Assembly: GCA_934047225.1 (NCBI GenBank)
Contig: OW204004.1
Span: forward strand, 10,048,401-10,112,400
Length of the DNA stretch: 64,000 bases
Source of the DNA: Ypsolopha sequella
Lineage: Eukaryota; Arthropoda; Insecta; Lepidoptera; Ypsolophidae
Direction of reading: 5' to 3'
In this document: one piece after another, positions 56,126 through 64,000 of the stretch
Numbering within the stretch: the first letter of the stretch is position 1
Layout of the letters: each line of letters opens with the position of its first letter
The notes under the pieces: model-generated
Seen by the model: only the letters and a program-made list of their open reading frames with translations
What the model was told of the DNA's origin: nothing
The model's database searches: none
Translations under genes and position numbers: made by a program

Positions 56126-56814
56126 GCTGGTCTCGTTTTGTGTATTGTACTGAAAGACTGAAACTTGATAAAATCACATGAAATCGCACATCAAAAAGAG
56201 TTACATTGTTCAAATAATAAAATAACTATATATTCCACTCCAGTTCAGCACATCGGTGTCATATATCGAGAAATTCCATTTTGTTCACACGAAAAGTTTA
56301 AAACCGTCGAGTCACGTCTCCAGAAAATCGTATTTGTCCCGCAAACACGTTCCCAATAAACTGTCAACTTCGATACTACCCCAGCACTACTTTAAGACAC
56401 CTTTGCTGATCAACAATAGTCTTTATAGCTCTGTATTAGAAGTTTGAACGTTTACTGTACATTGCTGTGTACCGCATACGGAAGCTTCGTTGGTAATCCA
56501 TCCGTACGTCCGTCCGCTCTTCCGTCGGTACGTACTCGTAATTGCAAAAACAGCTGGGCTGATTAAATTTGGCATGTGCAGATTTCGGGAAGAATAAAGA
56601 AAAAAAAACAGTCAATTGCGAGCAAGACTCGCATTCTGAGAGTTTCGGCCATTTAAATAGATTAATATACTTTAATAATTACTAGTAATACCTACAAATT
56701 GTATGAAATAAAGTTAGTTGAGTATTCGGGGACGTAACCCTAAAACTATACTTATATAAATACAACATAAGTACATAATATACAGAAATTTCTATTTCCT
56801 AACTGCTTTGGTCT
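56126..56814. other. Unassigned sequence
   Basis: CGTACGTCCGTCCG at 56503 is another scrap of the family G simple region. Frames at 56165 and 56256 have no known domain. Confidence 0.4.
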
Positions 56815-57135
56815 TTGAGATAGACCCCGTAACAAAAATGGTCTAAAAATAACAACTTAGATAGCCTCCCATTTCTTTATTTACGAAGATTAAAAAAAAA
56901 ACTTACTTACTTAATGAGTTCTAGACAATTTTGGGGTAAGAAAAAAAATCTTTTTTTCGGCTCCATTTTCGTGTATGAGAAATAGACTTCATTTAATTTT
57001 TAATTTAATATTCTGTTTTGAGTCAAAATTATACACAACATATCCAAATTTCAGGTCTCTATCTCATTTCGTCTAAGAGCTAGAGACCCGTGACATACGC
57101 ACAGACAGACAGACGTACAGCGGAGTGACATTAAT
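56815..57135 (-). repeat. Family G-related repeat, long form, copy 2
   Basis: Reverse-complement counterpart of 53581-53840: GAGATAGACCCCGTAACAA at one end, AGACAGACGTACAGCGGAG at the other. Confidence 0.6.
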
Positions 57136-57220
57136 AGGGATTGACGGCCAACTTAACTTGGCACTTGTATACAATCTTGTGTGCAATCAAGTGTTCATTC
57201 ATTAATTTTTTTATGTATAT

Positions 57221-57617
57221 TTTCAATGCAAGTGCTCGTAAAGCGTAAAGGCCCACTTTTTATGCATCAAAACCGAACAGAAAGTCGATTATTTTGCCCT
57301 AGGGCTTTATTATTAATATTTTTTTTTATTTATTTACAATGGTTGACTAACCTGCAGCCTTTCCTGTATACCATAAATGTTATACTTTATTTCCACTGTT
57401 TAACGGTTTTGGATACAGTCCTTTTGAGCCAATTATAATTTAAAGTTCACAAGATTATATTTGTTTTATTTCCTCACACTACGCATTGAAAAACGTAGTA
57501 TGATACACGAGCGTAAGAGCAATTAATTACTCGGTTACGTATGAAACACTCGCTTCGCTCGTGTTTTAATTCGTCCTCGTAGTTTATTCCTTTGCGCCCT
57601 TGTAGCATAAACTACTA
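57221..57617 (-). mobile_element. Family A element, copy 4
   Basis: Inverted copy of 14638-15041, TTTTCAATGCAAGTGCTCG to GCATAAACTACTATT. A small duplication GTAAAGCGTAAAGG is unique to this copy. Confidence 0.85.
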
Positions 57618-58026
57618 TTAAAGGGTCTAATTAAGTTAATTAAATATAGGTGATTTTCTTAAATAAAATTAAATTTCTGATTTTTTCCTATATGCGTGCT
57701 ATAAGACCTATTTGTGATTGGCATTTAAAGTTTCTAAGTCAACTGGAAGTGCCTTAATGATTTTCATGGTGAGCCAATTTTTATAATATCTAGGAAATTG
57801 ATCAAATAAAGGGCAGATTTTTTTTTCGTGAGTTAGAACGCTGATTTTTCAAGCTGTAAACTTCAGTAGGAGGTATTAGTTTTAACTTTATATCTCTCAT
57901 GGGGCCAAAGAAAAGGTTTAAACGGACAGACAAACGGACAAAAATGTGACCCTTCCGTTTATTAATTTTGAAATACGGAACCCTAAAAATTAATAAGGGC
58001 ACACTTTAAAAAACCATGGGTATTAT
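57618..58026. other. Unassigned; family G scrap
   Basis: 57925-57985 (ACGGACAGACAAACGGAC, ATACGGAACCCTAAAA) is an inverted fragment of the next repeat's start. Confidence 0.45.
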
Positions 58027-58355
58027 CAATAAAACGTATTTTTAGGGTACCGTACCCAAAGAGTTACCAACGGGACCCTATTACTAAGACTCCACTGTCC
58101 GTCTGTCTGTTCGTCTGTCTGTCCATCTGTGCGTCTGTCACCAGGCTTTATCTCATGAACCGTGATAGTTAGTCAGTTCAAATTTTCACAGACGATGTAT
58201 TTCTGTTTTCACTATAACAAGAAATAGGTACTAAAAAATAGAATAAAATAAATATTTAAGGGGGCTCCCATACAACAGACATGTTTTTTTGCCGGTTTTA
58301 TAGATAATGTTACGGAACGTTTCGTGCTCGAGTCCGACTCGCACTTGGCCGGTAT
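58027..58355 (+). mobile_element. Family G repeat, copy 1
   Basis: TTTAGGGTACCGTACCCAAAG, GACCCTATTACTAAGACTCC, a GTCTGTCTGT patch and CACCAGGCTTTATCTCATG. It ends GAGTCCGACTCGCACTTGGC. This is a widespread lepidopteran repeat layout; non-coding. Confidence 0.75.
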
Positions 58356-59170
58356 TTGAATTGCACATTATATACGTAATACATATGCAGGCAATGTTAC
58401 CTTCCCTATTTAGTTCATTACTTATGTAGGCAATTTTGATCAGTATTAACACGGCAATCAGCCACCCGCCCTAGAGACCAGCAACCTAGCCACAGGGCGG
58501 GAACATAATGTACAATCACCGTGTTGCATTTGTGTGATAAATAACAACTAATTACACTTTGTTTGGTTGGATGAGCTAATTAAATAGCTAATTAACATTG
58601 GTGGCAATTAAATGTTTTGGTATTGAAACAAAGGAAATATGTGTATAGGTCCATGAAAGAGAACGACAGGGTCAAGTGGGTCTAGAGTGAGCCGAGGGCG
58701 AGAGACTAAGCCCTGAGGTTACGAGATCAGATCTGATGTGTTGACTTCGGACAATTTTCAGTTTCCCATCAATCTCTACACATATTGCTAGTCGTCGGTC
58801 TAAAACCGGGTAAAATCAGTGCGCAGTATGGTAGACCTCTTTCGTCAAACGAAAATCTTTTCACCAAAGATTCTGTGTCTGTCAGTATCATAACTCAACT
58901 TAATATAGACTAAGTATTTAGTCTATGATTATACTTTAACATTATATAATTGCAGTATAACCGGGATCAGAGCTCCTCACATCCGGATTTACTTTTCTTT
59001 CTGCGTTTCTATACTGCAATGATATAATGTTAATTTATATCTCCTTGCGATGGATAAATCGCCAAGTGTTCAAACATAGAAATTTATTTCTGTCATAGCA
59101 TAGATAAATAAAGGAAGGATAAATCCTTTATTTATCTATGGTCATAGTACGATTATACTAACCAAATTAG
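58356..59170. other. Unassigned; R2-related segment and 17-bp hairpin
   Basis: 58970-59100 is inverted relative to 51645-51785. CATAGATAAATAAAGGA (59099-59115) pairs perfectly with 59124-59140 over eight bases. The rest is not recognised. Confidence 0.5.
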
Positions 59171-59172
59171 CG

Positions 59173-59330
59173 ATGTTCTAAGGAAGGGCAATGTCAAAAC
59201 TGCCTGGAATAGAAGAGCTTATATGACTAGATTGATGGATGTGGTAGGGGCGAAAGAGGTGTGTCAGGATCGTATTCAGATGGAAATCTGTAGTCTCTGC
59301 CTACCCATCTACCCATCCTATACCATAAAA
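59173..59330 (+). pseudogene. Retroelement C-terminal scrap
   Basis: One frame reads DVLRKGNVKTAWNRRAYMT, RLMDVVGAKEVCQDR and then ICSLCLP. Phrases such as 'NVKxxxNRRxxMxRLMDV.EAxxVCQDR' recur at the C-terminus of lepidopteran retroelement proteins, in my recollection. A shorter inverted piece of the same kind is at 63178-63245. No RT is present. Confidence 0.4.
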
Positions 59331-59369
59331 AATACACCGATGTCGTCCCACGCATTGCCAGCTGTTGTT

Positions 59370-59560
59370 CGTAAGTGAGGCGCAACGTCGTTGCGTAAAC
59401 GTCTTCACTGGCCTAGATGAAGGCAGTCCGAGTCTGCTGAAACTGGTCGGCTATCCCGATCATAATATTTATTTATTTAATTAATTAATTATAACAGATA
59501 TATTGAGGAGAACCTTTTTGTTTTAATCATGAATTATCCTCAAGTTTCTGTTAATTCTAT
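59370..59560 (+). repeat. Relative of the 54244 repeat without its left arm
   Basis: GTGAGGCGCAACGTCGTTGC, GATGAAGGCAGTCCGAGTC and GGCTATCCCGATCATAATA match. ~30 bp of ATTTATTTAATTAATT are inserted before the ATTGAGG and GAATTATCCTCAAGT blocks. Confidence 0.65.
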
Positions 59561-59837
59561 AATAAAAAACGTATGTGGTGGTTTTTCCGAAACGCATAAT
59601 TTCTTTGCAAATACATGTGTTCTTTTACGTGTTTTTTGAGTGTTTTTCTTTGGGCTTGAGTCTGAAACAAATGTTTTCGTTTTTTTTTAATCACATGAGC
59701 CCATTAGAATTTTCCTAGACAATGTTTCACACAATGAGTCACAGAACTTAAAGAATCTCATCTGTGCCTTATGTTTACGCCATTTTTTTTCGTGTTCACA
59801 CTAAACACTAATCCCAAAAAATTAATATACCTATGTA

Positions 59838-60100
59838 CAACGTGTAACAGAAAGGTGTAACCATATTTGAAGAGCTTATTCAGTCAATGGTATAGAACAA
59901 CTTTTACTATGGAGCCAACCCTGAAATCTCAAAAAAAAAAACTGCTCTTCCATACATTTCAGCCGAGCGGCATTGCATTTTTCTATGAAACAGTAAAACT
60001 TTTTTTTCGAGATACTGTGTTTTTTCAATAGTAAAAGTTGTTCTATACAGTTGACTGAATAAGCTCTTCAAATATGGTTACACCTTTCTGTTACACATTG
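59838..60100. mobile_element. TA-flanked palindromic MITE, family M, copy 3
   Basis: 263 bp; ends CAACGTGTAACAGAAAGG and the complement of CTGTTACACATTG. The middle (GCCGAGCGGCATTGC) is inverted relative to copies 1 and 2. Confidence 0.85.
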
Positions 60101-60154
60101 TATATCAGTGTTTAGTTCTCAACAATATCTCATTTCAGTTTTATCGGCTTTTTT

Positions 60155-60477
60155 TAGGGTTCCATACCCAAATGGTGCCAAACGGGACCCTACTTACTAA
60201 ATCTCCGTTGTCTGTCTGTCTGTCCGCCCGTCTACAGCTTCAGCCGTTGCAGGTAGCACATTGAAATTTTCACAAAATACGTGTCCACGGCAAATAAAAA
60301 AATAATCCAGAAATTGAAACCCGGGAGGGATGACTTGTTTTTTTGTTGTCTTAATGTTGCTATAGCATCTATTTTGTTGAGATTTACCATTATGTTTTAA
60401 CAGTTTCGTATCCGTATTGTGTGGTGATACGAAACCCTTTGTGCGCGACTCCAACTCGCCCTTGGCCAAATTATTGA
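60155..60477 (+). mobile_element. Family G repeat, copy 2
   Basis: TTTTAGGGTTCCATACCCAAA, GGGACCCTACTTACTAAATC, and a GTCTGTCTGTC patch. Ends GTGCGCGACTCCAACTCGCC. Parallel to 58027-58355. Confidence 0.75.
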
Positions 60478-60968
60478 GATATTCGTATAGACAGATGGCT
60501 GAAATGAGAAATGACAAATATCACGAACCGAAAATCTCTCAACAAAGAATTCTGTTAAAGCCATTACTGTCTACGTGCCACGCATCCAATTCCCAGGATT
60601 GAACCAAATAGTAGAGTTATACATGGATTGAACTATGATCCTTTATATAAGCAAACTGATAGGTAGTAATAGAGATAGGCAGAAGAGCGAGAAAAATGGG
60701 ATATATAAGAACGCAAGAAAGTTTTGATTCAAGTTTTTAGTAACTCTAGTTTTTTTTATTGGGTGTTGAAGTTTTGTGATTTCTTTTCAAAAAGCAGTTC
60801 TTTTGCTATCTTTATGCAAGATTCTAGTTAAATTAGTGCATTAGGTATCCAATTCAATTCAATTCAAATTAATTTGCACCATAATGTTCGAAAGTTCTTA
60901 AATAACATAATATAGTATCAATTACGGGCCCTGTCGGGCACAGCAAAGTAACTTAAAGCTAGTAACAC
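60478..60968. other. Unassigned sequence
   Basis: ATTCA-type simple repeat at 60852-60872. No other content recognised. Confidence 0.4.
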
Positions 60969-61778
60969 AATGGGTGATGGATGAAATCATTAAAAGTGCC
61001 TGAATATTTTTTTGTTGATAGGAATAACCTTCCCTATACGAGGGAAAAAAAACTAATTTTTTAGGTGGCTTTAATTACATTAAAAAATATAAAAACTTTT
61101 AAATTTTGGATATACGGAGCTATACAGCTGCATACGAATGCTTCCTTTGCCTGCATATAAAAAAACCGTTATTAATCTATGGTAACAAAATGACACCAAA
61201 ACATAACCTCTCGTGTTGTTATTCTTTTATGGTATTTTGTTTAATTTTGCGACTGCTTACTCACACCTGACCTTTGAATTTGCCTGCTTCCACGAATACC
61301 TACGCCTTGTACTCTGGATTAGATTTTGAAAGCCACTACGACGACCACTGGAACTGAAACTGGACTATTGTGTTTTTCTTCTGGTTTTTGTGTATTAGTG
61401 CTCTACACAATGGATACTGAAGAACACCAACGTTGGAGAGAACCCAATAAAACGTGTTTTGTGCCATCATGTCACCATCAGGTGTGAGTAAGCAGTCGCA
61501 AAATTAAACGAAATACCATAAAAGAATAACAACACGAGAGGTTATGTTTTGGTGTCATACTGTTACCATAGATTAATAACGGTTTTTTTATATGCAAGCA
61601 AAGGAAGTATTCGTATGCAGCTGTATAGCCCCATATATCTAAAATTTAAAAGTTTTTATATTTTTTAATGTAATTAAAGCCACCTAAAAAATTTAGTTTT
61701 TTTTTCCTCTTATGGGGAAGGTTATTCCTATCAACAAAAAAATATTCAGGCACTTAATGATTTCATCCATCACCCATT
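60969..61778. mobile_element. 810-bp foldback element with exon-like centre
   Basis: Arms of ~301 bp, 60969-61270 and 61478-61778, are reverse complements with few differences. They start AATGGGTGATGGATGAAATC. The 207-bp centre (61271-61477) is unique and includes a short coding start described separately. No clear target duplication was found. Superfamily unknown; the THAP-like centre would suit a P-type element. Confidence 0.9.
61410..61481 (+). CDS. THAP-like first-exon fragment
   Basis: ATG at 61410 opens MDTEEHQRWREPNKTCFVPS and then CHHQ. CFVPSC followed by a splice donor fits the start of a THAP zinc finger (C2CH), where the first pair is CxxxC; THAP proteins often split after this point. 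Immediately after CATCAG comes GTGTGAGTAAG, containing GTGAGT, and the unspliced frame stops within two codons. The donor lies at the edge of the right arm. THAP domains occur in P-element transposases and in host factors. No second exon was found here, so this fragment alone cannot make a protein. Confidence 0.4.
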
Positions 61779-61994
61779 ATTCTTATTCTACATAGGTACA
61801 CATATATTTATAGGTATACATGTATACATATATATATATTCTACATATAAAGACTTGTATACTTATGGGATATAAAGAAACATATCCATCTTATATCTAA
61901 GTAAGTAAGTATCATAAACAAGGCGTGCATTTGGGCTTAAAATCTAGGTAAATACAATTTCTTTCTTTTTTTTATATCAATAAATCTTAATATT
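61779..61994. other. Unassigned AT-rich sequence
   Basis: TATA/CATA-rich low complexity at 61795-61860. Confidence 0.45.
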
Positions 61995-62267
61995 CTAGTC
62001 ATTTAAGTATTCTTCAGTTGCGTAGGGACATTTTTGTATTAAATATGTTTTTAGTTTGTTATTATAAGTTGTAAGTTTTGGTTCATTTTTTATATCATTT
62101 GGTAGTTTGTTAAATAGTCTTATTGCCATATAATATGGGCTACGGTTAAGCATTTGAATTCTAGATTGCGGTAAATTTAATCTTTCCTTATGACGTGTAT
62201 TGATATTGTGGGTATCTTTTATTATGGGTAAAGAGAAATGCTTGTGAAACACAGACGCACGAGTCAA
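61995..62267 (-). pseudogene. C-terminal fragment of a LINE polyprotein
   Basis: The frame reads FHKHFSLPIIKDTHNINTR, then SPYYMAIRLFNKLPNDIK and LKTYLIQKCPYATEEYLND. 'YxTRxxxxLxxPxxRxxxxxxSPxYxxIxLFNxLPxxIK' is the usual extreme C-terminus of CR1/Jockey-group LINE proteins. RT and endonuclease are missing; the Met is not the native start. The minus-strand sequence after the stop is AT-rich with an A-run near 61965 that may be the element's 3' end. Confidence 0.7.
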
Positions 62268-62833
62268 AATACGACTTCAAAAATTCACCAGAATAACTTC
62301 CAGGTAGAACAGAAAAAAGTCCTTATTGAAAATTTATTACAAGAATATCATTTACAAATTGAAATTTTAATTGACGCAACTGAAATTCTGGATTGTGAGA
62401 GATTCTTATTTTCGTCAATATTGACGTTTCGAAAACCGTATCGAGAAATAGCTTTCCTTAACGGTTTCTGGTATATTCATATTAAAATAAGCATGAATAT
62501 CCTTTATTAAATGAAAAAAAATGTTTTTTATTCGACCTTCAGTGTCTTCATCACCACACATTTCAATACGAAAATTATATTTTTTGAACGCATCTTTTAG
62601 TCTAACAGGGATTCCAACATTCAACCTAATAAATGATTACGTCACTTCCTGTTAATACAAAAATACTTGTAAAATCGGTTTAAGAGCACGAAAATATGTA
62701 TTATTGAAATTACATACTTAAATCGATCTATTTATTCCAAAAAGCAGACGAAAGTTGCATATTGAAGTTAAAAAAACGACCGAATTGAAACTTGAGAAAA
62801 TATCAAAGTAATGTTGGCCATTACTACTCGATT
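62268..62833. other. Unassigned; one protein-like minus frame
   Basis: The minus frame 62415-62624 reads NVGIPVRLKDAFKKYNFRI and continues to a stop; I do not recognise it. The overlapping plus frame 62238-62510 is less likely real. Confidence 0.3.
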
Positions 62834-63074
62834 AATGAGCGTTTTTTTTAGGTTTTTCTCGTTGCTTTTTTTCCTAGTTCTTACCTTTCCTCTAGATGGC
62901 GCTGTCCATGTCACTATAGATAAAATGTGTTTCGTAGCAATCAATGTCAAAGTAGTTTTTCGTTTGTTTGGAACCTGTGCAGATTTTGTCTTTGATTCTG
63001 TTGCTAAAAAACACGACAGTGCCATCTAGGAATCTTATTTAACACTAAATTTTACATAAGGAAAAACGCTCATT
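62834..63074. mobile_element. 241-bp MITE with paired AGATGGCGCTG words
   Basis: Ends AATGAGCGTTTTT and AAAAACGCTCATT. Inside, CTAGATGGCGCTGTC faces GACAGTGCCATCTAG. Opposed ORFs 62768-63025 and 62811-63029 arise from its symmetry. Confidence 0.75.
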
Positions 63075-63177
63075 GAAAGAAACATTTGAGATTAAAAAAA
63101 AACATGAAATATTCGAATAACTTCACTATTTTTCTTTTGCGTTCATCTCATTGTCTCTGAGTGTATAAAATTTGCAA

Positions 63178-63245
63178 TTTTCAGAGGGGTTAGCCAGAGA
63201 CTTTTGAACTCCGTCTGCTACGATCCTGACACATCTCTTTCGTTT
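63178..63245 (-). pseudogene. Retroelement C-terminal scrap
   Basis: On the minus strand, GATGTGTCAGGATCGTAGCA and GTCTCTGGCTAACCCCTC match 59260-59320 (GTGTCAGGATCGT, GTCTCTGCCTACCC). Too short to place in a family. Confidence 0.4.
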
Positions 63246-63395
63246 CTTCCTTGTTTATCACTCTTCTTCAGTTATCTTTGCTATCAATTTAGTCAGATTT
63301 TAAATTAACACACGTACCCTTTTATCGCTAAACAATAGTAAAACCATATCTATGGCTAGATCGCAGTCCAGATATTATGCTTTTTGTAAAATGCA

Positions 63396-63567
63396 TTGCT
63401 TTGAAACATTTTGTACCACAGACATATAAGACTTTTTGATAAATATATATTTGTCTCTTTTTTATAAGATTTGTAATGTAGTTTTAGTTTAATTAAAGTT
63501 AATAATAAAAAGGTAAAAATGAGAATTTTACTCAAAATGGTATGTGGTACAAAATGTTTCAAAGCAA
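63396..63567. repeat. Perfect 25-bp inverted repeat
   Basis: 63396-63420 (TTTGAAACATTTTGTACC core) is the exact complement of 63543-63567. AGACATATAAGAC follows both arms directly (63420-63432, 63577-63589). Interior AT-rich. Confidence 0.8.
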
Positions 63568-63733
63568 ACTTTTAATAGACATATAAGACATAATACATAA
63601 TTTATTTCCTTAAAATGTCAGTTTTACATGTAATTAAAACCTAATATTATATGTTTAATATATTTCTGTGCTTAGTACTTTTAAAATGCATTGCAAGTTT
63701 TAATTTAAAATATGCTCAAATCAGACTAACTTT

Positions 63734-63887
63734 CTATCTCACGAAGTCAGTTTGTCTATGGTTGTGTGTAGTACGTGCACACGCACTTTTTCTAGTGTGC
63801 GTGACTTTGGGAGCGCTACACACACAAAACGCGCTTATCTGTACACGTCACTACTACAATGATATCCAAACGGATTTCGTGAGATAG
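63734..63887. mobile_element. 154-bp MITE
   Basis: Ends CTATCTCACGAARTC and GATTTCGTGAGATAG are complementary over about 20 bp. The GC-richer middle has GTGCACACGCAC and AGTGTGCGTGAC facing each other. The ORF 63651-63887 is spurious. Confidence 0.7.
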
Positions 63888-64000
63888 AATATCTGTAATA
63901 AGCAGGGATCGAAATAGGGTGAGTTTTTAAGTACCAAATGACGTCAAATTCACAACGAAATTTTAATATGGATATGTCTTCTAAACCTGGATAAAAATGT

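Noticed and set aside
62238..62510. 90-residue plus-strand ORF as a gene
   Set aside because: It starts in antisense of the LINE C-terminus and shows no motif.

Overview
This window looks like AT-rich nuclear DNA of an insect, most likely a moth or butterfly. That is an inference from the repeat content: Helitron-like ends with the GCGAAGCCGGGGCGGG hairpin, tRNA-derived SINE and LINE 3' ends of kinds common in Lepidoptera, many TA- and TTAA-bounded MITEs, and scattered APE-type LINE fragments. I see no bacterial-type operons, no rRNA, no functional tRNA gene and no CRISPR array. I also see no complete host protein-coding gene. The only host-exon candidate is a short one at 6253-6334 on the minus strand. 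The window is probably intergenic or lies inside a large intron.

Layout. 0.2-3.0 kb: two abutting TTAA-bounded elements, then nine ~124-bp tandem monomers and a dispersed repeat. 3.7-9 kb: a 5'-truncated RTE-type LINE with an 11-bp target duplication, a Crypton-like relic, the candidate exon, a TA-flanked MITE and a SINE or RTE tail. 9.9-17 kb: a palindromic element, a 2.5-kb non-coding element with degenerate subterminal arrays, an FP-domain relic, MITEs and a SINE. 17-30 kb: TTAA elements, a frameshifted LINE, an hAT-like MITE, and an RT fragment nested in a palindromic MITE together with a perfect 161-bp inverted repeat. 30.5-34.6 kb: a young non-autonomous LTR retrotransposon on the minus strand, with near-identical ~1.12-kb LTRs, a tRNA-Lys-type primer site and a 15-bp tandem array, inserted inside a palindromic MITE. 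35-46 kb: foldback elements, a Helitron-like element interrupted by other DNA, a 1-kb foldback and an hAT relic with an 8-bp target duplication. 46.1-49.1 kb: an apparently intact single-ORF LINE (942 aa, endonuclease plus RT) with a 13-bp target duplication and a hairpin at its very 5' end. 49-64 kb: further copies of the same MITE families, LINE 3' remnants, and an 810-bp foldback whose centre carries a short THAP-like first exon.

How the parts relate. Autonomous elements or their relics (LINEs, hAT, possibly Crypton and P/THAP types) sit beside far more numerous non-autonomous derivatives that would need enzymes supplied from elsewhere. Several insertions are nested, so relative ages can be read: the LTR element is younger than the MITE that holds it, and the RT fragment is younger than its MITE. 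The LINE at 46.1 kb and the LTR element at 30.7 kb look like the most recent arrivals. All repeat matching was done by eye within the window; no database search was possible.
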